Positions 42,502 through 51,400 of a stretch of DNA of 64,000 bases are shown piece after piece (positions within the stretch are counted from its first letter, which is position 1; every line of letters starts with the position of its first letter). The translations under genes were made by a program, and so were the position numbers. The notes below the pieces were generated by a model, which was not told where the DNA came from, made no database searches, and worked only from the letters and a program-made list of their open reading frames with translations. Origin of the DNA: M3007 sp044226205 (lineage in GTDB: Bacteria > Bacteroidota > Bacteroidia > Chitinophagales > Saprospiraceae); contig JBGAHL010000014.1 of NCBI GenBank assembly GCA_044226205.1, positions 1 to 64,000 on the forward strand, given 5' to 3'.

Positions 42502-43378
42502 GCGCCACGGTTTTTGAACGTTGGGCAAAAAACTGGAGCAAGGCCTGCACGTAAGGCTGATCGGTGCGCAGGCTCAAAAAATTCGCTTTTGCGCGGTTGA
42601 ACAAAGCCCTGGTATTGGCCAAATGCGTATCGAAAGTGTAGGCGTACTGCTGCCGGAGGTGCAGGCTGGTCGTATCGACCCAGACCTGTTCGCCGGTTTC
42701 GGCGTCGGCCACGCGCAGCACCCCGACATCGGGAAGGTGGCGTTCGAGCGTGTCCCACACGTGGATGCCGATGCAGTCGTGCCGCCGGGAAAGGATGCGC
42801 AGGGCGTCCTCGTAGTTTTGGGCCAAAAAGTCGGACAACACGAACACCACGCTGCGTTTTTTAAGCACGTTGTGCACAAACTGGAACGCTGCCGTCATGT
42901 CGGTCCCGCGGCTTTGGGGTTTGGCCGACAGGATTTCCCGCACGATGCGCAGGATGTGTTGTTTGCCTTTTTTAGGTGGAATAAACAATTCAATGCGGTC
43001 GGAAAAAAGCATGACCCCCACCTTGTCGTTGTTGGCAATGGCTGAAAACGCGAGCACCGCGCACAGCTCGCTGAGGTATTCTTCCTTAAACTGGGTGTGG
43101 CTGCCGAACACGGCCGATCCGCTCACGTCCACGAGCAGCATCACCGTGTTTTCCCTTTCTTCCTCGAAGACCTTGACGTACGCGTCGCCGGTGCGGGCCG
43201 TCACATTCCAGTCGATGTTGCGCACGTCGTCGCCGGGCTGGTAGGTACGCACCTCGCTGAACGACATACCCCGCCCCCTGAACGCGCTGTGGTAACCGCC
43301 TGTAAACAGGTGGCTGCTCAGCCCGCGGGCCTTGATCTCGATTTTACGGACCTTTTTTAGCAGTTCGCTCGGTTCCAT
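42494..43378 (-). CDS. DUF58 domain protein (vWA-like)
   Basis: 294 residues from the ATG at 43378; the longer reading runs through an untranslated gap. Diagnostic DUF58 features: GYHSAFRGRGMSFSEVRTYQ, GDDVRNIDWNVTARTG, then the vWA-like MLLVDVSGSAVFG. Such proteins pair with MoxR ATPases. It lies between moxR and the bat genes and is cytoplasmic by composition. Confidence 0.88.
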   Translation of the reverse strand: MEPSELLKKVRKIEIKARGLSSHLFTGGYHSAFRGRGMSFSEVRTYQPGDDVRNIDWNVTARTGDAYVKVFEEERENTVMLLVDVSGSAVFGSHTQFKEEYLSELCAVLAFSAIANNDKVGVMLFSDRIELFIPPKKGKQHILRIVREILSAKPQSRGTDMTAAFQFVHNVLKKRSVVFVLSDFLAQNYEDALRILSRRHDCIGIHVWDTLERHLPDVGVLRVADAETGEQVWVDTTSLHLRQQYAYTFDTHLANTRALFNRAKANFLSLRTDQPYVQALLQFFAQRSKTVAHG

Positions 43379-43464
43379 GTGAATGTGGACAATTGGCTGT
43401 GACGGTGAACAGTAGCAGAAAGGGCAGAAAAGCGGCGCATGGGCCGACAGCATCCGCGGCTCCT

Positions 43465-44460
43465 TTACGGAATGACGACAGCCCCCAGAATGCGGGCGAC
43501 AATGTCTTCCTGCGAGAGATTTTCGGCTTCTGCCTCGTAGGTTAGGCCAATGCGGTGGCGCAATACATCGGGGCAAATTGCGCGCACGTCGTCGGGTGTG
43601 ACGAAAGCGCGATGGTTAAGGAACGCCATGGCGCGGGCGGAGCGGGCCAGGGCCAGCGTGGCGCGCGGAGAAGCGCCGTAACTGATCATGTGTTTGATCT
43701 GACCGAGGTTGAATCGTTCGGGCACCCGAGTGGCCAGTACGATATCGAGGATGTATTGCTCGACTTTTTCGTCGAGATAAATCTGGTTGACGGCCTCCCG
43801 GGCGCGCAGCAGCGTCTCGACGGATACGACTTTGCGCACTTCGGTTTCCTCGCCGTTGATGTAACGGCGGAGGATGCCGCGTTCTTCTTCAGGGGAGGGG
43901 TAGTCAATTTTAACCTTGAGTAAAAAACGGTCGACCTGCGCTTCAGGCAGCGGGTAGGTGCCCTCCTGCTCGATGGGGTTCTGGGTGGCCAGCACCAGAA
44001 AAGGTTCGTCCAGCCTGAAGGTTTCGTTGCCGATGGTCACCTGGCGCTCCTGCATAGCTTCCAGCAAGGCGCTTTGCACTTTGGCGGGTGCGCGGTTGAT
44101 CTCGTCGGCAAGCACGAAATTGGCAAAAATGGGGCCTTTACGAATGGTGAACTCGCCTTTCCCGGGGTTGTAGATCTGGGTACCGAGCACGTCGGCCGGC
44201 AGCAGGTCGGGCGTAAACTGGATGCGGCTGAATTTGGCATCGACCGCCTGGGCCAGGGTTTTGATGGCCAGGGTTTTGGCCAGGCCGGGCATGCCTTCGA
44301 GCAAAATATGCCCCTTGGTCAGCAGGCCGATCAGCAAGCGGTCGAGCATGTGTTGCTGCCCGACAATCACTTGTCCGGTGACTTCGTACAGTTTGTCAAG
44401 AAAGGCGCTGTCTTGTTTGATTTTACGGCTCAGCGCTTCGACTTCGGCGGGATTCGACAT
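43465..44460 (-). CDS. MoxR-family AAA+ ATPase
   Basis: 331 residues. Walker A GMPGLAKT, Walker B NFVLADEINRAP, sensor LATQNPIEQEGTYPL and arginine-finger region EAQVDRFLLKVKIDYP are all present. MoxR ATPases act as chaperone-like partners for vWA proteins, here the DUF58 and Bat proteins downstream. It is the first gene of the leftward operon. The 86-base gap to DUF58 holds no gene. Confidence 0.92.
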   Translation of the reverse strand: MSNPAEVEALSRKIKQDSAFLDKLYEVTGQVIVGQQHMLDRLLIGLLTKGHILLEGMPGLAKTLAIKTLAQAVDAKFSRIQFTPDLLPADVLGTQIYNPGKGEFTIRKGPIFANFVLADEINRAPAKVQSALLEAMQERQVTIGNETFRLDEPFLVLATQNPIEQEGTYPLPEAQVDRFLLKVKIDYPSPEEERGILRRYINGEETEVRKVVSVETLLRAREAVNQIYLDEKVEQYILDIVLATRVPERFNLGQIKHMISYGASPRATLALARSARAMAFLNHRAFVTPDDVRAICPDVLRHRIGLTYEAEAENLSQEDIVARILGAVVIP

Positions 44461-44943
44461 GGACTAAAAGTTGGTAATGCGTTTCAAGAGTGGCTAAGTA
44501 ACGCTGTAAGTACTGCTTTGGGGTGCGAGGGTCGGTATTTTTTTCGCCGGACTCGTTTGGGGGAGTTTTTTCGGACAGTGCCTGCGACGAGGTGCTTGTC
44601 GGGTGCTCTGCCGATCGGCCAGGATTTCGGGTGTTGTGTATTGAAAACAAGGGCCCCGCCCCGTTAAGGTTAAACAGGGTTAAAATTTCGCAGCAGGAGT
44701 GGTTAATAATGGTTAAAAAATTGGGGTAAATCTTAAAATCCGGGATTTGTAATTTTTTTATAAAAAACTATAAATCAGTGTTTTGTAAAAAATATTTTAT
44801 ACCCTGTAACATGATTATGCTAGCCCTCGTCTATTGCCAACCGTGTGAATCACCCATTCATGCGATTTTGTGGAAGGAGGGAACACCCCCACCTTTGTGT
44901 TGCGATTACAACAACTAAGCATTGAAAGCAATCTCCTGTGAAA
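44461..44943. other. Intergenic region between divergent transcripts
   Basis: 483 bases; no gene accepted. The part nearest moxR is mixed in composition; 44730-44820 is strongly A+T-rich. A clear promoter for the rightward small gene lies at 44867-44897. No RNA element recognised. Confidence 0.5.
44867..44897 (+). promoter_or_regulatory. Bacteroidota promoter (TTTG-N19-CACCTTTG)
   Basis: TTTG (44867-44870) and CACCTTTG (44890-44897) are separated by the canonical 19 bases, about 46 bases before the ATG at 44944. Confidence 0.65.
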
Positions 44944-45261
44944 ATGAAAACGATCCGCCTGTTCTTTTTACTGTTTTGGGCCATGGCCCGTCTGACCCCT
45001 GAAACCACTGCACAAAACTTTCATTGTTCTGCCGGCACCCCTGCGCTGGCGGTTTTGCCCACCCGGGCTTCCGATGAGGAAGCCACGGAGCAAACGCTGG
45101 CGCCCCTGCAATCGGCCACTCAGGTTTACCTGCAACAAACGCTGGACAAGAGTCGTCAGGCGACGGCTTTGTGGCGCGATTTTGTGGACGCCTGGTTGGC
45201 CAACAAGGAAAAAATGTGGATTTGGATGTTTCTGCTGTTGCTGTTATTGGCCCGCCTGTGA
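44944..45261 (+). CDS. Small envelope protein with C-terminal membrane helix
   Basis: 105 residues from the ATG at 44944 (a GTG two codons upstream is alternative). A signal peptide (TIRLFFLLFWAMARL) is followed by a short helical domain (EQTLAPLQSATQVYLQQTLD) and a C-terminal leucine-rich membrane helix (MWIWMFLLLLLLARL). No family recognised. A promoter is visible upstream. Confidence 0.55.
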   Translation: MKTIRLFFLLFWAMARLTPETTAQNFHCSAGTPALAVLPTRASDEEATEQTLAPLQSATQVYLQQTLDKSRQATALWRDFVDAWLANKEKMWIWMFLLLLLLARL

Positions 45262-45832
45262 ACGGGCCGATCAGTAGAAATCGTGCTGCGTGAAACAAGG
45301 AAGTTTGATTTTGTCTGAACCCCGGCGTTCCGTTTTGGAGCGACCGGGGTTTTTCTGTAGCGCCGACTGTAGCGCCGACCTCCAGGTCGGCGATGTTGAG
45401 CGCAGCAATATCCCGCGATCATCAGTGAAAGTTACGATCGGGATCGTATTGATATTCTGATGGCAGGAGGTCGGTACAATCGCGGGTATTTTCTGCCCTC
45501 AGCATCGCCGGCTGTAGCGCCGACCTCAAGGTCGGCGATGCTGAGCGCAGTAAACACCCGCGATTTTTAGTTATAGCCCTGAAACGGTGTCGTTTGTAAT
45601 ACGCGCAGGAGTTTTGGCTGGTAATCGCGGGTTACTTTTGCTCTCAATTTCGCCGACCTGGAGGTCGGCGCTACAGCCGGCGATGTTGAGCGCAGTAAAC
45701 ACCCGTGATTTTTAGTTATTGCCCTGAAACGGTGTCGTTTGTAATACGCGCAGGAGCATTGGCTTGTAATCGCGGGTTACCTTTGCCCTCAACGGCGCCG
45801 ACCTGGAGGTCGGCGCTACAGCCGCAACAACT
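45262..45832. other. Non-coding gap filled by a palindromic tandem repeat
   Basis: 571 bases without an acceptable gene. From about 45357 to the alkC start it consists of REP-like palindromes and the 145-bp tandem repeat described separately. An antisense frame at 45712-45993 begins within alkC and ends in the repeat, so it is rejected. Confidence 0.6.
45389..45824. repeat. 145-bp tandem repeat with nested palindromes
   Basis: Two near-identical 145-bp units (45535-45679 and 45680-45824) follow a third, diverged unit (about 45389-45534). Each begins GCGATGYTGAGCGCAG, contains ACCCGCGAT facing AATCGCGGGT, and ends in a palindrome GCCGACCTGGAGGTCGGC flanked by GCTACAGCC. The GTAGCGCCGACCT word also occurs at 45359-45385 and about 45513. 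The last unit ends about eight bases before the alkC start. Confidence 0.85.
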
Positions 45833-46936
45833 ATGGCAGAGCCATTAAAAAACATGTATTCCCGCCCGTTCGTCGAGGCGATCGCTGCGGAGGTGCAAGC
45901 CGTGCACCCGTCATTTCCCGCCAAGACATTTGTTTCGACGGTGTTTTCCAGCGCCTGGGAAGGGCTCGAATTGAAACAGCGCATCCGGCACATCAGTCAT
46001 GCCTTGCGCGGCAGCCTTCCGGCCGAATACCCGGACGCCCTGGCAGTGTTGGTGAAAACCACTGAAAAAAAGATCGGCCGGGAGGGCGAGCAACTGAATT
46101 TCTGGTTCAGCTTCTTCCCCGATTTTGTCGAAACCTTTGGCGTGGAACACCCGAACGAATCGCTGCCGGCGTTGGAAAGCATCACCCGGCTGAGCAGCGC
46201 AGAATTTGCCATTCGACCTTTTTTGCTGCGCTACCCCGACAGGCTGCATGCCCAGATGCTCGCCTGGAGCCGCCATCCCAGCCCGATGGTACGCCGCCTG
46301 TCGAGCGAAGGTTTTCGCCCCCGACTGCCCTGGGGCAAAGGCGTTCCCGCACTCAAACGCGACCCTTCGCCCATACTTCCCGTGCTGGAAAACCTCCGCA
46401 ACGACCCGGCCGAAACCGTCAGGCGCTCGGTGGCCAACAACCTCAACGACATCGCCAAAGACCACCCCGCGCTCGTGCTCGACATCGCCCGGCGCTGGTA
46501 CGGTCAATCCGCGGAAACCGACTGGATCGTCCGGCACGCCTGCCGGGGCCTCCTGAAAAAAGGCCACCCGGACGCGCTGGCGCATTTCGGCTTCGAACAG
46601 GGCATCGCCGGGGTGTCGGTAAACAATTTGCAACTCACCGATTCCGTAAGGATCGGAACGGCGCTCGACTTTTCTTTTTCCCTCAACAATGACACCTCCA
46701 GTGCCGTCACGCTCCGCATCGAGTACGGGATCGATTATCTGACCGGCACGGGAAAAACCTCGTCCAAAGTATTTAAAATCAAAGAGATGACTCTGCCGCC
46801 GGGCGCCGAAGAATCCATTCTGCGCAGGCAGCGGTTTACCGATTTTACCACTCGAAAACACTACCCCGGGCAACACCGTTTAAAGATATTGATCAACGGC
46901 ATCGCGTTGGCCGAACAGCCGTTTATGGTAGTTTGA
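45833..46936 (+). CDS. alkC: AlkC-type DNA alkylation repair glycosylase
   Basis: 367 residues. The start MAEPLKNMYSRPFVEAIAAE and WEGLELKQRIRHISHALRG match AlkC. HEAT-like helical repeats follow (AIRPFLLRYPDRLHAQMLAW, VRRSVANNLNDIAKDHPALV). The last 110 residues (VNNLQLTDSVRIGTALDFSF ... IEYGIDYLTGTGKTS) form an Ig-like beta domain, as in the AlkC subgroup that uses such a domain. AlkC excises 3-methyladenine-type lesions. The gene begins right after the palindromic repeat array and precedes a DUF2177 gene by six bases. Confidence 0.82.
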   Translation: MAEPLKNMYSRPFVEAIAAEVQAVHPSFPAKTFVSTVFSSAWEGLELKQRIRHISHALRGSLPAEYPDALAVLVKTTEKKIGREGEQLNFWFSFFPDFVETFGVEHPNESLPALESITRLSSAEFAIRPFLLRYPDRLHAQMLAWSRHPSPMVRRLSSEGFRPRLPWGKGVPALKRDPSPILPVLENLRNDPAETVRRSVANNLNDIAKDHPALVLDIARRWYGQSAETDWIVRHACRGLLKKGHPDALAHFGFEQGIAGVSVNNLQLTDSVRIGTALDFSFSLNNDTSSAVTLRIEYGIDYLTGTGKTSSKVFKIKEMTLPPGAEESILRRQRFTDFTTRKHYPGQHRLKILINGIALAEQPFMVV

Positions 46937-46942
46937 GACATC

Positions 46943-47338
46943 ATGAAAACAGTCCTTCATTTCATTACCACCCTTCTCTGCTACGCGGCCTGCGACCTGG
47001 CCTGGCTTAATTTGTTTGCCAAAAAATTCGTGCACGAACAGGTGGGCGAGCGGCTGGCAGAGCGCCCCGACCTCGTCGCTGCCCTGATTTTTTACCTGAT
47101 CTTCACTGGCGGGCTGCTCTGGTTTTGCGTTTGGCCGGCGCAAAGCCTGAATCGCGCCTTGCTCAACGGCGCCTTGTTCGGGCTGGTCGCCTACGGCACC
47201 TACGAACTGGTCAACAAAGCCCTGCTCGACCGCTGGCCCCTGCCGCTTGTGGTGGTGGATATGGCCTGGGGCGTAGCCGTCGGGGCGCTGGTCAGTGCGG
47301 CGAGCTGGCTGATCGGAAGGCGTCTGAACGGGGGGTGA
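46943..47338 (+). CDS. DUF2177 family membrane protein
   Basis: 131 residues, four hydrophobic helices (FITTLLCYAACDLAWLNLF, LIFYLIFTGGLLWFCVW, LFGLVAYGTYELVNKALL, AWGVAVGALVSAASWLIG). The helix pattern with D in the first and Y-x-x-Y-E in the third fits DUF2177. It starts six bases after alkC and is probably co-transcribed. Function unknown. Confidence 0.75.
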   Translation: MKTVLHFITTLLCYAACDLAWLNLFAKKFVHEQVGERLAERPDLVAALIFYLIFTGGLLWFCVWPAQSLNRALLNGALFGLVAYGTYELVNKALLDRWPLPLVVVDMAWGVAVGALVSAASWLIGRRLNGG

Positions 47339-47378
47339 TAACATCTTGACCGCCCGAGGGCAAAATTGCCGCCCGGGA

Positions 47379-47409
47379 TTTGTTTGCCTGAACAAAAAGC
47401 CTACTTTTG
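47379..47409 (+). promoter_or_regulatory. Promoter of the ileS leader (TTTG-N19-TACTTTTG)
   Basis: TTTG at 47379-47382, then exactly 19 bases, then TACTTTTG at 47402-47409, a full Bacteroidota consensus. The leader ATG is only four bases after the -7 box, so the transcript is nearly leaderless. Confidence 0.8.
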
Positions 47410-47413
47410 CGCC

Positions 47414-47473
47414 ATGTTCAACCCGATCATTATTTCCGACATTATTATTATCAGTTGCGCGCCGCACACCTGA
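47414..47473 (+). CDS. Isoleucine-rich leader peptide of the ileS operon
   Basis: Nineteen codons: MFNPIIISDIIIISCAPHT then TGA. Seven of the nineteen are Ile (positions 5-7 and 10-13). The final codons contain CGCACACC (47463-47470), which is complementary to GGTGTGCG at 47509-47516 inside the downstream terminator. A ribosome stalled at Ile codons would leave CGCACACC free to form that antiterminator; one that reaches TGA would mask it. The product is a regulatory by-product, not a functional protein. Seen directly: codons, complementarity, promoter. Inferred: control of ileS. Confidence 0.82.
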   Translation: MFNPIIISDIIIISCAPHT

Positions 47474-47538
47474 TGGGTACTTATTGTTGGAAAACAGAAA
47501 CCCCGGCCGGTGTGCGAACGCGGCCGGGGTTTCTGTTT
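47463..47538 (+). promoter_or_regulatory. Transcription attenuator (antiterminator and terminator)
   Basis: The terminator has perfect 18-bp arms, 47492-47509 and 47521-47538 (core CCCCGGCCG / CGGCCGGGG), with a T-rich 3' side. The competing antiterminator pairs 47463-47470 with 47509-47516 (8 bp, perfect), using the last base of the left arm and the loop. It lies 23 bases before the secreted-protein gene and upstream of ileS. Confidence 0.8.
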
Positions 47539-47560
47539 GATCCGAACCCTGCACCACCCA

Positions 47561-48379
47561 ATGCTTAAATTTCTATTCGCCTTTTTTTGCTGTCTGGCCG
47601 GGCCGCTTGGCTTTGCCCAGGTAAAAAATTATGTCGAAGACGCAGGGGTGGAGCGCGAATACCTCGCCTCGTACGACAGCCTGATCGCAGCCACCGGCCA
47701 GTACAATCCCAATTCCGACGAATGCAATGCCGATAACAGCATTTACCTGCCGGGCCGCGAATTTGTATTCGACTACTGCTACGTCCGCCAGGGCATTCCT
47801 TGCAAAATCGACTGGATGGCGGGCGGAACAGGGCTGGTCGATACGACCCGCCTGCGCCCTTCGACCATACGGCGTGTCAGTTATAAAATCCTGCCAGGCA
47901 ACATGCTGGGCATGACGTACTACCAAAACATCTACTACACCGCCGATGGCCCCGACGAATACTACGAAGCTTCCGGACTCATTGAAAATGAACAAAATGT
48001 GTGGCTTCACCCGCCCCGGGCGACGACCTTCGCCGTCAATGAACTCAACCCTTTTCCGTATATTAAAACTCCGCTGAAGGTGGGTACCCGCTGGTCCTGG
48101 GAACTGGAGATTGGCGACCATTACGGCAGTTCTTTGTGGAAAAGATGGGAGGGTTCGATTATTAACCATTACGAATACGCCATCAGCGGCTACGGGTCTT
48201 TGGCCACGCCGTTTGGCCCGCTCAACTGTTACGAAGTCAGCGCCCGCGCCAAAAGTGAAATTGGCGAAACTGCGATGAAGGCCTGGTTTAACCCGGTGTA
48301 CGGCTTTGTCCGGCTCGATTTTACCAATATCGACGGTAGCCAATTCCTGATGGTTTTGACCGAAGTAAAATATCCATAG
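47561..48379 (+). CDS. Secreted hypothetical protein, co-transcribed with ileS
   Basis: 272 residues from the ATG at 47561; an upstream in-frame start lies in the attenuator hairpin. Signal peptide FLFAFFCCLAGPLGFAQ. The body is beta-rich and aromatic (NMLGMTYYQNIYYTADGPDE, LKVGTRWSWELEIGDHYGSS, AWFNPVYGFVRLDF). I do not recognise a family. It ends 25 bases before ileS with no terminator between, so the Ile attenuator should govern both. Why a secreted protein sits in this operon is unclear. Confidence 0.65.
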   Translation: MLKFLFAFFCCLAGPLGFAQVKNYVEDAGVEREYLASYDSLIAATGQYNPNSDECNADNSIYLPGREFVFDYCYVRQGIPCKIDWMAGGTGLVDTTRLRPSTIRRVSYKILPGNMLGMTYYQNIYYTADGPDEYYEASGLIENEQNVWLHPPRATTFAVNELNPFPYIKTPLKVGTRWSWELEIGDHYGSSLWKRWEGSIINHYEYAISGYGSLATPFGPLNCYEVSARAKSEIGETAMKAWFNPVYGFVRLDFTNIDGSQFLMVLTEVKYP

Positions 48380-48404
48380 CACAGATTCAACAGCAGCATA
48401 AAAG

Positions 48405-51400
48405 ATGTACCACGAGTCCAAACACCTCCATCTTCCCTCTATCGACGCTGAAATCCTCCAGTTTTGGGAGGACGAACAGGTTTTTCAACGCTCCGTCGAT
48501 CAACGGCCGACCGAAAACTCTTTCGTGTTCTACGAGGGTCCGCCCTCGGCCAACGGCAAGCCGGGCATCCACCACGTCATGGCACGGACGGTAAAAGACA
48601 TTTTTTGCCGCTACCACACCTTGCACGGCCGCCGCGTGGAACGCAAAGGCGGCTGGGACACCCACGGCCTGCCCATCGAACTGCAGGTGGAAAAAGAATT
48701 GGGCATCACCAAGGAAGACATTGGTAAAAAGATCACCGTCGACGAGTACAACCAGGCTTGCCGCGCCACGGTAATGCGTTATAAAGACCTCTGGGACGAG
48801 ATTACGCGCAAAATGGGCTACTGGGTCGACCTCGACAACCCGTATATCACCTTCCACAACGAATACATCGAGTCGGTCTGGCATTTGTTAAAAATGCTGT
48901 ACGAAAAGCGCACGCCGGCCGGCGAATCCTACCTGTACAAAGGTTTTACGATCCAGCCGTTCAGCCCGGCCGCGGGCACCGGCCTGTCGACGCACGAACT
49001 GAACATGCCGGGCACGTACAAAGACGTGACCGACTTTTCGATCGTCGCCATGTTCAAAGTGCGTCGTAGCGACAACGCAGCCTTCCTTTTCGACTCCGCC
49101 GACGAAGACGTGCGTATCCTCGCCTGGACGACTACCCCTTGGACGCTGCCGAGCAACGTGGCGCTCACCGTTGGGCCTGATATTCAATACGTTAAAGTAA
49201 AAACATACAACCCCTACACGGGCGCGCCGGTCAGCGTGGTATTGGCCAAAGACCGCGTGCCGGCTTATTTCTCTGCGGAAAATGCCGAACTGCCTTACGA
49301 GGGTTACGAGTTCAAGCCCAACGACAAAAAAATTCCTTTCGTTGTGGGCAGCACGGCATTTGCCGGCAAGCAACTCGTCGGTCTGCGTTTCGAACAACTG
49401 CTGCCCTACGTCAGCTCGCCCGAACTCGAAGCCGATGGTTTCCGCGTCATTCCGGGTACCTGGGTCACGACCGAAGACGGCACCGGCGTGGTGCATACGG
49501 CGCCCTATTTCGGCGCCGACGACTTCCGCGCCTGCCGTGAAAACGGCGTGCCGATGATCGGCGTGAAAGACGACAAAGGCGTGATCCAGCCGCTGGTGGA
49601 TCGCCAGGGCCGTTTCGTGTCCGAGGTGACCGACTTTGCCGGCCGCTACGTCAAGGCGGAATACTATTCCAAAGACGTACAGGAAGACAAGGAATTCAAA
49701 CCCACCGACCTGCTCATTGCCCTCAAACTCAAAGATGAGGGCAAGGCCTTCCGCATTGAAAAATACAAACACCCCTACCCGCACTGCTGGCGCACCGAAA
49801 AACCCGTGCTGTACTACCCGCTCGATTCCTGGTTTGTGCGCGCCTCGGCCGCCAAGGAACGGATGGCCGAACTGAACCGCACGATCAACTGGAAACCCGC
49901 CTCCACCGGCACGGGCCGTTTTGGTCAGTGGCTCGACAATTTGCAGGACTGGAACCTCTCGCGCTCGCGCTACTGGGGTATTCCGCTGCCGATCTGGCGC
50001 ACGGAGGATGGAAAGAAAGAAATTTGTGTAGGGGCAAGCAATGATTTCAAATCCAAAGGTTGGTATTGGGTTGGAGGCAAAACTTATGATACATTCTATG
50101 AGGTTTCACAGCGTGATGAGTTTGAGAGTCTTTTAATTATATTTGATGAATATAATAAGGAAATATATAGGAAGGACTTAGATGTTCCACCAATTGCAAT
50201 TAATACAATTGCCAAATCTTTAATGAGTCGAAAATTTGGGTTAATAGATTGGAGGTTTCATAATGTTCCTTTAAGACTTATATACGGTATTTTGTCAAAA
50301 GGAGAAGAAATAGTTGATGGCTTAGAGTTTCATAGGCCATATATAGATGATGTTTTTTTTGTAGATGACGATGGTGATATCTATTTTAGGGAAACCGACC
50401 TCATCGACGTGTGGTTCGACTCGGGCTCCATGCCCTATGCCCAGTGGCACTATCCTTTTGAAAATCAGGAAGTGTTCAAAAATAACTTCCCGGCCGACTT
50501 TATCGCCGAGGGCGTCGATCAAACCCGCGGCTGGTTCTACACCCTGCACGCCATCGCCACGATGTGCTACGACTCTGTGGCGTTCAAAAACGTGGTGTCC
50601 AACGGCCTCGTGCTCGACAAGGAGGGCAACAAAATGTCCAAGTCGAAAGGCAATGTGGTCGATCCCTTCGAGACCATTGCCGAGTACGGCGCCGACGCCA
50701 CCCGCTGGTACATGATGAGCAATGCCGCCCCCTGGGAGAACCTCAAATTTGACACGGCCGGCATCGTCGAAACGCGCAACAAATTCTTCGGTACGCTTTT
50801 CAATACCTACAACTTCTTCGCGCTGTACGCCAATCTGGACGGGTTCAGGCACGACGAATTCAACGTGTTCCCGATCGAGAAACGCACCGAACTGGATCGC
50901 TGGATTCTCTCCAAACTGTATTCCCTCGTCGCGGAAGTACGCGAAGCCATGGACGATTATGAACCGACCAAAGCCTGCCGCGCCATGGAAACCTTTGTCG
51001 ACGAACACCTGAGCAACTGGTATGTCCGCCTGAGCCGTCGCCGTTTCTGGCGCGGCGAAATGAACGACGACAAACAAGCCGCCTACCAGACGCTTTTCGA
51101 ATGCCTGCTGGTCATCGGTCAGTTGGCCGCTCCGATCGCGCCATTTTTCTCCGACTGGCTCTACCGCAACCTGACGGCCCCGATCAAAGCGGCCGCCAAG
51201 GCTAAAAATACGCCCCTGCGCCACGATTCGGTCCACCTAACCGACCTCACCCGGCCCGATCCCTCCAAAGTGGACAAAGACCTGGAAAAACGCATGGACT
51301 ACGCCCAGCGCATCTGCTCGCTGGCGCTCAGCATCCGGAAGAAGGAAAAACTGCGCGTGCGCCTGCCCCTGCAAAAAATCCTGCTGCCCGTGCTCGACGA

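Noticed and set aside
45712..45993. 93-codon minus-strand frame
   Set aside because: Antisense to alkC and the tandem repeat.
50015..50391. Intein or group II intron in ileS
   Set aside because: No splice-junction Cys/Ser...His-Asn motif, no reverse transcriptase, and the block replaces a variable segment rather than splitting a catalytic motif.
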